Assembly: GCA_948099385.1 (NCBI GenBank)
Contig: CANUEZ040000151.1
Coordinates: 6,146,001-6,210,000, forward strand
Direction of reading: 5' to 3'
DNA from: Fasciola hepatica
Lineage: Eukaryota; Platyhelminthes; Trematoda; Plagiorchiida; Fasciolidae
Length of the DNA: 64,000 nt
Every line of letters starts with the position of its first letter. Positions within the stretch are counted from its first letter, which is position 1. The notes under the pieces are model-generated. The model made no database searches. It was given only the letters and a program-made list of their open reading frames with translations, and was not told the origin of the DNA. Below, piece by piece: positions 34,801 through 46,885 of this stretch. The translations under genes and the position numbers were made by a program.

Positions 34801-37783
34801 CTGTCATGGAATGAGATAGACTCCAAACTGATCAACGTCTTTTCCCGTTCAAGATTTTAAATCCTATAGGACTGTATTGTTCTGTTGGAAAAGAGAGGCT
34901 TTGTCTGTCGACACCACTTTTTCCGTAGATGAGATAAAAAGAGGATTTGACCAGGACGAACGATACATCTAACGCAGTCCAGCTCTTCGGAGTGATGTTT
35001 ATAAAGGTATTTACCCAGATTACAGGAATATGGGTTCATCATTTTCAAAATCATTATTTGACCTCTTTTGTTAGGTAGCAGCCCTGCTTCAACCCAAGGT
35101 TCGTGTGAACTTTCATAGAATATGTGTATCAATTTATATTGCACATTCGACGTCAGACCTCACGAAAACTTCCCCCTGAGTCAGTAGGACATGGGTGCAG
35201 TCATTTGTATAATAATATTCATTTTCCAGTTTCAACATTCAACTCATCATTGAAAACCACGGAAACCCCGTACTGCTCTTTCCTCCTTGTTAGGAAGCAT
35301 CACAGCTGAGCTTTCTGTGAGACACCACTAGGATTTCAGCCAGGCGGGAATCATTGTGTTACATATCTAAGAACCTGGTTACACGAGCTGCATCTGAATG
35401 AGTTAAACTATCGAACTGCATAATGAATCATATCTTTCAAAAATGTAACCCTTTACTGCCCTAACGCATATAGTAAACACTCAAAATTAATTCGTTTTTA
35501 CATTACTCTTTCGCTTATCTGCGGTCAAAAAGCCGATCTAAAAGTGTAAACGAGACATGGTCCGGCGCACGATAAATCACTATAAATCTTTTCCGCTTAC
35601 ACTTCCCTATTTGAGCTAGTGACTCGTATCCTTTAAACTGAATCTACAAATACACCAGCTTCACTTTTGTCCGAGTTATTTGCTTTCCATTCCGTTATCG
35701 AATAATCTGATTAGGATATCCTTCCGTTACGAATATCTCCACTGCCCCTCTAGCATTTTCCATATTTCCAATTGTGATTTACCTAATATCTTTCTTTTGC
35801 TTCCCTTGGCCTATGAAAATGTGCTGTTTTGAAGGTTAAAGAAGTATCAAAAAGTTGCCTGTTTTGCTACTCCGTCTTCTATAGCAATTACTGGGGGTAT
35901 TGCAGCATCGAAATAAGCATTTGTTCTCCGCTAACCTGCGGCAGTTATCAAGGTTCAAAAGCGATTCATAGACTACGGTGCCAAACTGCACGAAGGCATG
36001 TTTGTGGAAGCTCTCAATTATGGAGGCAATTATTGACATCCTATTGAGGTCTTCTCGGTAAGAGCGCATTCTTTTATCCGCTCGAATCATTCAACACTAG
36101 CCTAAATAGCCCCACTTCCCACAGAAACGAAGCGGAGTGTAACATACTCTGAATCGAGAAATCCATGTAAACAAAAAGACACACTTTAAATGCACTTGAC
36201 ATTTTAGTCTGCGATATTTTCATTTCAAGCTACGATTTTGGTCGTGTCATTTCACGGGCGATTTTGACAGTCCGCGAATAAATGTGATCTGCAGCCTGGA
36301 TGTTTCATTGCGTTTGCCAGCTTGAACCTCCAGTTACTGATTAGTAGTAATCTCATCAGTCTTATGATGTTCCAGTGAACCTCATAGTGGTAGAGTTAAA
36401 ATCGATGGCTTTGTGTTTGTTCATATCCACAACATTTTTCGATATAAACAGGTAAAACTGCGTACGTGAATTTGCTGATACTCACTTCGTATCCTTCTGA
36501 CCGTTCGTACCAACAAAGGAGGAAAGTCGTTCTTGGATTGTCGCACCAAATCCGTGTAGTAATTTCTTTCTTTATCTAACTTGATGCACAGATCTCACGT
36601 GTTCCATGATACACTCTCAACGGTGCTCTAATGGCAAATATTATCTTTTGCATTTCATTCTTCATCCTAAATTTCTGTAGCTTTTTCGTTTTCAAACGAA
36701 AACGGAGGAATCTTATCTACATATGGCATGTCGTACTTGTGGATTTATACCTACCTGGCTTTGAATTGCAAAGCGGTACTTTTCCTATGCTGCTGATGCG
36801 ACTTGCACAATCAATCAGCGCACGTTTCTCATAATTATGGTCATTATTTTATTACTTTTTGTAGTGAAAAATAGACGCTGGTGAAGATAAATATGTTTAT
36901 CAGTAAAGTGAATGTGTAGACTGTTGTGACGTTTGTTTTCTATTTTACTCCCGGGTTTCTACGTGCGACCTATACAATTAACCACCGCCCATGACTCCTA
37001 TCGTTCCTGTCCGTAATGACACATCAGATGACGGCAATGCAGCCGGTGAAAACGAGTTTATTTACATGAAAGAACTACGCGTTATTTCAAAGAAAGGTCG
37101 ACCGTTCTATAATTCGGGCGATTAGGTTGATAAAATGTATACAATACTGATTATTAATCATTGGAGCTATTTGGTCAGATGGCAGACAACTGTTAGATTA
37201 ACAAAAAAGTGTTAAGTGTTGCGTATTCCGGCGATTTATTGATTATGGATTATTCTCTCGGGACTAGCAAGCTCGAGCAGATTAGCAGCTTACTTCTAAG
37301 GGTTTTTTTCTTGACTCTCTGATACAAACAGGTACACGAAAGCACAGTTGGTGCGAGATTGTGAGTCGATAGAGTCGGTTGACTACAGGTCGATAGGCGT
37401 ACGAAGTAAACATGAAAAGATGACGCAATAGAGATTAACAAAGTGCAAACCGAGAGGAAGTCCGAACTGTAACAGCACTATGCTGCACCAAAAAAGTGGG
37501 GCCTTCAAATTTGGCTGTGTCGACTTTATCTCTGTATACAACCAGCCCATCGGAATTATCGTTTAAATTTATCTCACCGATCGGCCATCGTGTTTACCTA
37601 CTCCCCGGGACTTTCAAAATGCCGCCAGCATTATGTGTTACGGAGCAGTTGTGGAATTAGCGAAAAAGTTTATCGACACGTGTTTACCAGACACAAAAGA
37701 CTGAGGAGGAAACAACATGGCATTACTAATAAACACCACACTGGCTCGTAGGTGGCTGTACTCCATCCAGACTACAAAAATTA
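31817..37783. other. Long stretch with no gene recognised
   Basis: Short frames only. One at 33189-33428 (plus) is cysteine-rich, with C-x4-C-x2-C and a later C-x2-C spacing that could bind zinc, but it matches no family I know. Hydrophobic frames at 33969-34181 and 34264-34533 are likewise unrecognised. No element motifs or RNA genes were found. Confidence 0.35.
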
Positions 37784-38019
37784 ATGAATCCCCCTCATCC
37801 TCTCAAAAAAGAGCCTTCGCTTTTGGGTGTGATTAAAAACATTCCTAATTTTGCAAAACAGTCCAAATTTTCCGTGTTGAAAATCGTTATGCAGGAAGAG
37901 AAGTTGATTCATCCCTTTATATATGACTCGCTAACCGAACTCGACGGATACAAGGTTCATCGAATTGATCGCAACTGTTAGTATCGGAATCACGGAGGCG
38001 GCTTGGTCATGTACAAATA
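37784..38019 (+). mobile_element. LINE endonuclease fragment
   Basis: The plus frame reads DSLTELDGYKVHRIDRN, then after one stop YRNHGGGLVMYK. This is the G-Y-x-x-x-R-x-D-R ... G-G-G-V-x-x-Y block of the CR1/Jockey LINE endonuclease, which supplies part of the active site. Nothing further of the element is visible downstream, where a minus-strand LINE remnant begins. The upstream half of the frame (from 37784) is not clearly LINE and may be coincidental. Confidence 0.55.
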
Positions 38020-38039
38020 AAGATCCTGGTGTAGGTCAT

Positions 38040-39790
38040 CAGAATGTTATTGGATTTGCAACTGTCGGTTCCTGGTAGTTCCTGCTCCCAGGATGACGGT
38101 TGACTTTTGCCCAATGCACGTTCTGTGCCCGTTTCCATGAGCAGTCACTGAACGGATTGTTTGAAGTCGGACAAGTACTTTTTTATCAAGTACGTGTCGT
38201 CATCCCCATCATCATCGTGCAGCGTTGAACAGCAGGGCCAGGTCCACTGACCACTGCCTTTCTCACCATGTTGCACGTGGGGATAGAAATAATGACCACA
38301 CAAATGGACAGGGAGCGAACCTACAGGAGTAGGAAAAGGAAAGAGGGCCCTGGTAGCCAACACACGGAATAAACAGTTTAACTGTACGAACACCCGTTGG
38401 CCAAACATTCTTATCCGACAGAAAGTGACAACATGATCACCACTGTGCAGGGTTCGATGCCGTATCCGTCATTTTCTCCAACCATATGGTTTGGGGACTT
38501 TTAGTCCCCAATCACGAAGACGTGAGGCACCTACTTTACCTAAGTTCATAGTACATTTTAACTTTCCTAGTTGCCACATCGTATGTTGAACTCTTCGTGG
38601 CTTCTTCCATTCCCGGAAAGAGGCACGTTTTGGTGGACGAGTGTTTGCCATGCGCAGCACGAGCCTCATAAACGGAGTCCACTAATATGGATACCCGGTG
38701 ATAGAACTCTCTCTGAATTAGTACCCGATACTCGATTTCTGTCCACAGCATCGCTCACTCGGCTATTCCGTCCAATCTTAGCGATACTACACCAATAACG
38801 ATGGTCAAAAACTTCACAGGCAGACCCCAAGTCTCGCAACCATACAACGAAACTGAATTCACCGCGGCACAGTACACATGACCTTTCAACTTCAGCGAAA
38901 TATCAGGTCGACGCCACAAGTGCTTCATTCCAGGGTACATAGCTCGAAACCTTGATATATGCATGCTGCTCTTTACTACCATGCTCCCATTCGTCGTCAT
39001 GCTGCTGCCGAGGAAACTGGAGCGATCGACAACTGCCAGCACCTCCCCATTGAGCATCAAGCTCGAAACAATTGACGTCAAGTCTTGCAAAATCAATCTA
39101 CAATCTGAAGGTGCGAAGCACATGTTGAATGGAGCTACAGCTCTTGAGAGTCTATCTAGTGCACGTTGCGTATGCTCCGTGGATTCCAACAAGCAAACAA
39201 TGTCGCCCGCGTAATTCAAGTTACACCTTTTCATTATTTGCTAGTTCGAGGCCCACTTCATGAAGTTATCGCAATGCATTCTCCATTATCTCATCCATGA
39301 TGAGGTAAAACAGGAGTGAAGAAATGGGCATCCTTATCGAACACTAGTGGTCGTTTCGAATGGACCAAATAGTTCACCGTGAACCCTTACGAGACCAAGA
39401 ATATGAGCGCACAGTGCTCTCAGTAGATCCACAATATTCGGTAGCATACATTTACTCTGAAGAGCACTGAATAGCGCTATCCGGTCAACTGAATCGAAGG
39501 CTCCTCCAAGTCAGGAAATCATGATTGCCGGTTCGAAGTAACTGGAGAAGAGTAAAAACTGGTCCAGGCATCCTCCGCCTGAACGGAATCCGGCCTGCTG
39601 TTCCTGGGCTTTTCTCTCCCGAGCAGGTGTTAGAAGACCCAGCAAAATCGAGGCTAATACCCTGGTGACTATCAAAATAAGGCTAACCTCACGATGATTA
39701 CTACAGTCTAGCTCTAATAGAACTTGTCTCGGGTCCATTTAAACGGGCCGTCACCCAGCTTTCTCGCCCGAACTCGCCTCATTTACTACA
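38040..39790 (-). mobile_element. RTE-like LINE, 3' half, decayed
   Basis: Minus strand from about 39790: CSNHREVSLILIVTRVLAS and EQQAGFRSGGGCLDQ (fingers and palm approach), FDSVDRIALFSALQSK (motif A region), a stop, then the GCP block, NYAGDIVCLLESTEHTQRAL (motif C region), SLYGCETW, and the C-terminal HGKHSS ... GWRK segment with frames shifted. This order and the Y-G-C-E-T-W signature fit RTE-type LINEs common in flatworms. Below about 38480 the sequence to 38040 is GC-richer and non-coding, probably the 3' UTR. Endonuclease and the 5' half are missing. The exact clade name is not certain. Confidence 0.75.
38755..39510 (-). pseudogene. RTE-like reverse transcriptase palm and thumb remnant
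   Basis: The frame at 39234-38755 gives 159 codons. Its motif C reads Y-A-G-D where the enzyme needs Y-A-D-D, so the first catalytic aspartate is lost. The block VDRSSFLGSSMTTNGSMV matches the V-x-x-F-x-Y-L-G-S segment, and the thumb ends SLYGCETWGLPV. The stretch 39510-39240 encodes motif A and the following block with one stop codon before G-C-P. Several frameshifts follow below 38755. Confidence 0.75.
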
Positions 39791-41722
39791 GGATCATGTG
39801 ACTTCAGCCATTGAAAGAGAGTTAGTTTACTTTTCATGATTCGGGTTAAAAAATTAACTCAACCTAAAGTGAGTGTTCATTGTGGTACTACCTGTGCAAG
39901 GTTTACACTTTAGAGAAAAATATGCACCATTGTAAGTAAATCATGAAAAGGGCTTCACAATTTTGGCGTATTCTTCATATTGGCATTATTACTAATAATG
40001 GTTATAACAAAAAAGCTATATCACCGTATCTACTCATCACACAGAAATAGAATAGCATTTCTGAAGGAGGATAGCTTAGAGGTTTTATAAAATTGCAATA
40101 TGCGCAGTTATATTGAATTGAATTTTCACGGGGGATGACTACACACCAACTAGAATGCTTTCTAAAATGATTCAACACTAAACATGGAAAAAAGCCCATA
40201 GCGATGGAAGAAGTTGTTCGCAGCGATTCCAGATCCAGGTTGAACATCGAGTTTTAGCTCACCAATATCGATTATAGAACTGGGTACCATATCACTTGGC
40301 TTCATTCTGCGCACACCTTTTTTACCTGTGAAATTACATACATTGAACGGAAGGTCAGGTGCCTCATCTGGGCATGTCCATCAGCACTGTCCGACTTAGT
40401 TGAACACTGAAGCAAATCAAAGTGATTATGAGAGCAGTCCGTTGGCATAGCTTGAGCCTATTCCTTCCAATAATTTGACCGAAGTGTTTTGACCAACGTA
40501 TAACCTTTGATTTGGACTGTGAAAGTCGCTCATCCGTAACAGCGAAAATGGTAGACCATATTCGATATAGTTAGTTGGGGCACTAATGCTGTCTTGATTC
40601 ACAAACAGCCTCAAATAAATCATAGACACACTGCTCAATCTTAGTTATGCTAATCGCACGCCCGATAGTTTTAAAAATGGATCTAGATTATGCGAGTGAA
40701 CCTTGCTTTGTCGCTTTTTCTCTCTCGATCTTTTTTCTTGGCCATCCCACCCAACCATTCATGTTACATTTTTGAGTTTGTAGATGGCGAAAAATAGGTC
40801 ATTTTGGTATAATTACGAGTCACTGCAGAAACCTTTTTCCTCGGCTTTGTGTTTTTTTTGAGGTATCCAAGTGCACATTTACAAGGATATCTGAGAGGAT
40901 AAGAAGGAGCACTGTCTATAGAACCTGTGTCATCGATCCATTCTGTGGCGAAGACACAACACTGACGTACTGAGGAAAATTAAATAATTTCATACCGAGA
41001 TCTGTGGTGAAATTAAACTTTTGTTCAAAATCACTGGCCGTGAAAGTCGACTAAATCCTGATTGGAACTTTAACAGGAGCTGCACAAGAGTGAGTCCTGC
41101 CGGATACTTTGGGTTACCTAGCTTTGGCCCCCTCTCATGAAGCTTCATCTTTGACGATGCACTTAGTCCTTACGTATTACACGCATGGATCCATGGTTCT
41201 GGACCATTGCGCCGGTAAAATGTGTCCTACGCGAACAACGGATATATGCGGGATCGTACAACGCTGGAGTAAAGGATAATGTTGCAAATTCAGATCGGAT
41301 TGCCTTTAAAAAATAACCTAGCTCTCAGTCGTATTTTATACTATGATGGAATCCCACATTCATTTACAGATAAGCGAGAAGATAACTAACAAAACGCTGG
41401 CAAGAAAAGCTTTTTGTTGCTTCCGTGTACTTCTTAATGATAGATCGAGCATCTACATTTTATGGTGAACAAATCATGGAGTAAGCCACCGAACTCTGCT
41501 CTCTGTCACTACACACACAAGTCTCAGAATAAGGTAAACGACAAATAGCTATCGACATTAGTGCTTTGTGGTCGATCTTGAGAAGAATACAGGTTGTCAT
41601 TTTATCATTTTCCATATGCAGTCTCGGCTGTTCGAAGTTGCGTTGAAGTTGAGATGAAATATGTGGAAATCTGAGTGTGACTTAGGCAAGTAGAGTAAAA
41701 CGTTTCTGGTTCTATGCTGCAG
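39791..41722. other. Stretch with nothing recognised
   Basis: No element motifs, RNA gene or exon-like frame is recognised between the RTE-like remnant and the candidate gene at 41723. The last 12 bases (TCTATGCTGCAG) form a plausible splice acceptor for that candidate. Confidence 0.35.
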
Positions 41723-42335
41723 GTTTCACTGTATGAAGTATGATCCAGGAAAAAAAGAGAAGACTATCAGAAATAGGCCCCCGGAAGATCCATTCCGACT
41801 ACGTAAATGCATAAATACTCTTTGTGGTTATGGGGATATTCCGGAAAGAAGATATGTAGTAGGATTTTGGAATTTTTCCCTGCTAGCATCTATCGAAAGT
41901 TTTCGTTACCTGATTCCTGCAAACGTGAAATACCCCGAGAAATTGGTGAAGATGAATCAAAACAAACGGGAAAATATAGGTTTTATCGATTCCAGCTTTC
42001 GACCGACCGTCTTCGTGATTTTTATACATGAATATAGCACAATGTGAGGGCATTTCCTCATACCAACAGTGTTGCGATGATAAATCCATTTTCATCCGAA
42101 CAATTTATAGATTTTTCGCTCCACGAAGAAATTGTATGTCCACAACTCTCCTGAAGTATATACAAGTAGCTTACTTGATATTGTGCGAGTATCATTGGAC
42201 AAATCTGATGACACGTCAGAATTCCAGTCAAGTTCATTTTTCAAGCGAAGGAAACCGTATGACTTCAGGAAAAAAGATATTCGTCTGGGCTTTTGTCGCT
42301 TTGAAACTAACGGAATTTACCCCTTTGTCTAACTG
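41723..42335 (+). CDS. Candidate small gene, three exon-like pieces, unknown product
   Basis: After an acceptor ending at 41722 an open frame runs to 41855 and encodes DPFRLRKCINTLCGYGDIPE near its end. A possible 44-base intron (GTAGTAGG ... GAAAG, 41856-41899) joins it in phase to FSLPDSCKREIPREIG and QTGKYRFYRFQLSTDRL, ending at a stop at 42029-42031. A third open piece starts after CAATTTATAG (42110) and reads KRRKPYDFRKKDIRLGFCRF before stopping at 42333-42335. Dibasic sites and the F-Y-R-F / F-C-R-F endings are reminiscent of secreted peptide precursors, but that is a guess. Joining the second and third pieces needs a donor I could not place, so the model is incomplete. Confidence 0.25.
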
Positions 42336-43538
42336 ATTTCCTGAGCTGAGTGTGCCTGTAGGATTCCTTTTTTTGTTGTGCTCTATGATGTCCTATAGTA
42401 TAACATCCCTTTGCTTTCATCGAATTCAATTGAAAGTAAACAATATGCACTTCTCACGCACGCATAAACTATGACTACACAAAACAGAAACAAAGTGTGA
42501 ACAGATTCATCCAATTCTGACCCCGAAATTTGTTCACATTTGGAATACCACTTAATCCGCTCAACCGCGTCTTAAGTATTTTCGGGATTACTTTTTGCAA
42601 CATATGGAGCTCATCGCCTAAACAACTGAATCACGACCACCATGAACATTTCGGTCTTTCTGTTTTCGGATAAACGTGAAAGCGAACAGGAAATTTCCTG
42701 GAAATTTCCTATTTGCCATGATATTCATTCTCACCGTAATTGTTTTTTCGAACCCTCTGAATATGCGATTTACGTCCCAGTTCAATCCTACCGTCGTTTC
42801 TTTGAGTTCTTTTGCACGGACTTAACTATTCCAGTGTGGTGGTGAAAAATCACTTCACATCAAGCTCAAACAACCCGAATCAAGTTTTAGGGCTCATCAG
42901 CGTCAAAATGTGTAACAGCATCCATTTTTCTTATGCATTTCACCAAAGCCAATTGTAACAGCCGGTCGGTCTTGAGCAAGCAGTTGAACCCATAATTACA
43001 TGCACAGTGCTGTCAGGAACCTTCAGATCTTTTAGCAAAGGCTTATGCAAATGAATTCCCACCACATCACACCGCGAGCGACCTAAATAAGGAAATGTAA
43101 ATTACGGAAGCAGTTAAACTTGAAAAGACTATCAAACTGGACCTGGCCTCAAAATTGCTCTTGTCTTGATTTTCTGAGTATAAGGTTCCACCTATTTCCA
43201 AATTACATTTAAAAGTGTCCCGCTTCGCACTTCTGTCTGAAAATGACCATATGCTTCCAATAATTTTCTGAATTGTTATGATCGGGCTACAATAACTTTA
43301 GAAGACTCAACGCCATCATGATTTTGTATTGCCGTACACGTTGTCCATGTTCTTGCGCTTATCAAAATACAAATGCGCATAGGTTTTCTATTCAAGTACA
43401 TACTACTTATCAACAATATATCATCCTACCTACTGAGCCTCGTTATTCTTCTAGTAAAGTGTTACTCACCCACAGAAAAATATCGGTCAATACTAATGTG
43501 AATCTTTTATGGACTGTAACAAGAGATAGTCCACTTAT

Positions 43539-43573
<35 letters not shown>

Positions 43574-44124
43574 TGGAACAAGATCATGAAGGGAAGATGT
43601 TGCGCAAAAAGCTCTGTTTATGGTTTGATAGAAAATTTCACTCCTAAAAGTGGATGAAAAGTAACCCTGAAATACCAAGCAACTATGACTCGTGCCCATT
43701 CAAAACCTGTCCCGTTCGTATATTTTTAAATAACCAGCGACGAAAACAACACTAGAAAGTCATCTATTAGGTGAAATTAAGATCATAACATTACGTAATA
43801 TCCTCTTTGTGATTCCAATCGAAAAATCGGCTCTTAACTGAGGAAATTAATATTCTATGGCTTGCGAACGTTCCGAAGGACGACTGGTGCAATTTCACTA
43901 GAAAATACTCTTAAAAATCTATTCCGGGATTATCGTGGTAGTAATAATTGTGTGGTATCACGGGATAAATCTGGTCAGCGGAATTTAGACACGGGATCAC
44001 GGGCTATTTATTATTGCACGAGGACCGAGTAATTAGAATGTAATAATTTGAAATGATGTTCGTGATCCATCAGACAATTTGCCTTAGACATTTGAGTAGT
44101 AAGAGATTAGATTTGTATAACACG
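42336..44124. other. Stretch with one microsatellite, otherwise nothing recognised
   Basis: Apart from the (AT)n tract at 43541-43570 I see only short frames. The frame at 42642-42845 has plausible composition but no family. Confidence 0.35.
43541..43570. repeat. (AT)n microsatellite
   Basis: Thirty bases of AT, flanked by CCACTTATCC and GCCTGG. Unlike the other AT tracts, no terminal-repeat block is recognised beside it. Confidence 0.95.
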
Positions 44125-44242
44125 ATTCATCACGCAGCTTCAACGCGCGTGCACTGCTGATGATTCCCAACAAGGATGAAATACCTGTACAGTGCTTCCA
44201 AGGTTTTCAAAGGTGATTTGAGCGTTGAAGCCGCATGATCAC
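44125..44242 (+). repeat. Short element with inverted ends carrying a hammerhead motif
   Basis: ATCACGCAGCTTCAACGCGC (about 44129-44148) and its inverted partner near 44221-44240 match at about 16 of 20 positions. The hammerhead lies just inside the left arm. Retroelement terminal repeats and small ribozyme-bearing SINEs of flatworms are both possible sources. Sequence from 44243 to 45124 is unrecognised. Confidence 0.5.
44151..44195 (+). ncRNA. Hammerhead ribozyme motif, type I
   Basis: Stem I GCACTG (44151-44156) pairs perfectly with CAGTGC (44190-44195). The core is CTGATGA (44157-44163), stem II is TCC-CAACAA-GGA flanked by T-T where the consensus has a G-C pair, then GAAA (44178-44181), a stem III of ATA/TGT around CC, and a GTA triplet just before stem I, which is an allowed N-U-H cleavage site. 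Every core position is conserved except the G10.1-C11.1 pair closing stem II. The RNA would cut itself after the A at 44189. The motif is read directly; activity is inferred and may be low. Confidence 0.6.
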
Positions 44243-45124
44243 TCATATTATGCAATTTACCTTAGAGTTTACTGGAACATATTTCCAGCCTGGAAGAAAT
44301 TTCAGTCTGGTTTGGAGTTGGCTTGCATTACGGGTGTTGTCTAAACTCCGGGGATAAGTTATTTTCTTCATGATAAGTTTTTGGTCATAAATATGAAATA
44401 GGGCTTATCATCACAGTTTGACGTTGAGCATGGTGCCGAAGTCACAACGGAGAAAGATGCCGAGAGTAAATGGAGAGATTCTGGGGTAAAATATCAATGA
44501 ATTTACAAGCCCTTAATTTATGAAAAAGAACAATAGTCATGTTCGTGTTTTGCACTGCGAAAGTTCCGACGATATTGCTTGTCCACTTCTTCGGATATTT
44601 ATTGATGATTATCTATATGTTTACGAGGCTGAGGAGTTCAAAAGATAGATTTTAGCAGAATCAGGTTACTGACACATGTGGTGAGATTCTTCATCAGAAA
44701 TATTCAACCAAATTAACACTTGGACCCCATTCACGAACACAGTAAGTATCAACCAAAGCCACCGCTGATATAACCATCCTCACTTCGTGTGCCGAGTAAT
44801 CGCCCGACCACCGTGTTGCATTCTCAAACCCAAGCAAGTACAGCTTGGAAATGAAGACAATGAACGGGCTTGGACAAGACTTCGCCAAGCCACCGTGTGC
44901 GTTATAGAGCAATTCACTTTGGTCTGAAGGCGGCTGACTGCATCGAACTTAGAAAATGAACCTTTTCAATAATAGCTTCATGTTCCCATAAGACGTGATC
45001 AATAATTCGAAGATATCCATTGATGAATACAAAAGGACTCCAAGTATCCTGACCGCAAAATGACCCAGCACCGCAGACACTAAGACAGATGCTATCAACA
45101 GAGACGGAACTTTTAAGGGCTATT

Positions 45125-45282
45125 TGGATTAAAAATTTCCTTATTGGGAAAAACTAAAATAACATCAACTTATCGTCTGTAATAAAAAAAAACCTGAGAA
45201 ACATTATCTCAGGGTTTTTCAATCATTCCCAGGAACAAATCTGCCAAGATTGGACCCACAGGACTTCCCATTGTTACGGAGA
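45125..45282 (-). mobile_element. PLE-E: Penelope-like reverse transcriptase palm fragment
   Basis: Minus strand: VTMGSPVGPILADLFLGMIE is the near-perfect PLE G-S-P-x-G-P-x-L-A-D-x-F block. Forty codons on, after a stop, comes YYRR*VDVILVF, the remains of Y-R-R-Y-V-D-D-I with the second tyrosine turned into a stop and an aspartate lost. Upstream it ends abruptly at the GC-rich block (45285-45640). Downstream no thumb is found. A 7-base hairpin around 45193-45213 lies within it. Confidence 0.75.
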
Positions 45283-45284
45283 AA

Positions 45285-45640
45285 GCTGGAGCAAGAGAGT
45301 GACGTGAATATCAAGGCGAACGGATGAACCAAAACGAGGGCCACAGACAAAAGAGCAGACAGCGAATATGTCGGAGGCTTTCCGAAGCAGACAAAAGGAG
45401 GCATACGGACTACCAGACGGGAAGCAGCTGTATCTCCGGCAACCAGCAAGATAGCCCAGGTTGGGGGCCGTCAGCTGAGACAATCGGACCAACCGAATAG
45501 AAATGCTGCCCAAGGGAAGCAAGCTATGGCCAAGGGTAACTGGCCAGACGGCAGCCGAAACACTCAAGCAGCCGCAACAGCAATGTTGGTGCTGAGCTGT
45601 CTGGAAAAGTGCCTGTATAAAAGATTGTATGTGTTTCATG
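45285..45640. other. GC-rich block between two opposed PLE fragments
   Basis: About 350 bases with clearly higher GC than the flanks. It is open over long stretches in several frames on both strands, as expected for GC-rich DNA with few stops. The plus-strand frame from 45526 and the minus-strand frame to 45639 are therefore weak evidence for a gene. No protein family is recognised. Possibly part of an unknown repeat, or the promoter or ORF1-like region of an element. Confidence 0.5.
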
Positions 45641-45784
45641 ACTTTACTTGTTTGGCCGTTGGAATACAGGTATCCTATCGCGTGCTGGCATCCTTGTTAC
45701 ACCATGACTGCACCACCAATCTGTTTATAGAGTTTTCCTTCCAAATCAAAACAGATATTCTCTAAGCATAAAAGAATGAGGTCC

Positions 45785-46885
45785 TCTCTGTAGCATTGTA
45801 AACTCTATTCGTCCTAAACGTTTTGTTATTCACGAACAAAGTGCCAACCGTTTACCTATTTTAGATGTTCTAACAACCTGACGGCGAGTTGAACATTTTC
45901 CGCGAAACAGTTATCGTAAAACAACCCGGAGACGGTCGCTATCTACAACTACGTAGCTTGCTCCAATAACCTAAGAACGTGGTGAAGTTCAAACTTTCTT
46001 CAGCAGAGTATAGAAAATCTGTACCAGGGATCAAATGCGAAATCGAGAGTAGTTCTTCAAAGGAACGTTGCCGGACAATCATTATCCCGGAGAGTTCACC
46101 GAACATTACCGAAAGCGGATTCAAGCATGCAAAAAAACCAGTCGTAGTAGAGAAGAAGCAAGTTTTCATTGTTTTGCCATTTCAAGCTGACCACGTATTT
46201 ATTTAAATAAATAGAATTCCTATTTCAGCCATGAAGTTTTCATACGAAGTGCCACCACTACTTTTGTTGCAGGTCACCAAAGGGTGAAGTTTCAAAAATC
46301 ACTCAAACAGCGTTGTCGATCCTAATGTTTCACATATTGTCCATCAGTTCACTTGAAGCTGCGGTGACACTTACATTGGCAGAAAGGGTCGGTACGTAAC
46401 TCATCTATTGTCAGAGAACACGGCCAAATGGTTGACAAAATCAATGACACCACCCAATAAAGCCGCAGAGAATGATGTCAGTTTTCCGGCTCCTTCAATT
46501 GCGAAACACTTGATTATATCAGGTCGCATGGTTGACCTGACCCAATCCTTCACCGTGATATTGCACAATCCCAAATTGAAGCTGTGAGCATTCAACGAAG
46601 CTACTCTCACCATGATGCATCAAGCAGCTTCTTGTGCACAGAGATGTTTGATATAAAATACTTGTTTGCTTTAGCATTAACCGAACAAACCTCTCCCTCT
46701 CGCTACCGAAAGCATTGTGATAGCTTTCAATCTAGCCCATTCCACCGTATTATTTTTTCTTGCTGCATATTTCATAAAATGTACTCTGAAGACAAGAGTA
46801 AACGAAATACTTGCTTCTCGCGACTGATGTCTTCCTTTCTTTCTCTTACAATGGATGAAGGAGACCCAGTGCGTTACGGCTAAAT
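45785..46885 (+). mobile_element. PLE-B: Penelope-like element, thumb and GIY-YIG remnant
   Basis: Plus strand in shifting frames: ANRLPILDVLTT near 45845, FFSRV then KICTRDQM near 46000, LPDNHYPGEFTEHYRKR near 46070 (the N-G-Y-P-E-x-F-I region). The nuclease follows as HIVHQFT*SCGDTYIGRKGR at about 46333, then SIAKHLIISGRMVDL near 46493. One core cysteine is changed to a stop (TGT to TGA). DKSKRNTCFSR near 46790 matches the PLE-A tail. It is oriented head-to-head with PLE-E. All copies are dead. Confidence 0.8.

Noticed and set aside
45190..45222. CCTGAGA/TCTCAGG hairpin with A- and T-runs as a terminator or regulatory hairpin
   Set aside because: It lies inside the PLE-E reverse transcriptase frame in eukaryotic DNA, so coincidence is the simpler reading.
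45274..45639. 121-codon minus-strand frame in the GC-rich block as a gene
   Set aside because: Several long frames coexist on both strands here because GC-rich DNA has few stops, and no family is recognised.
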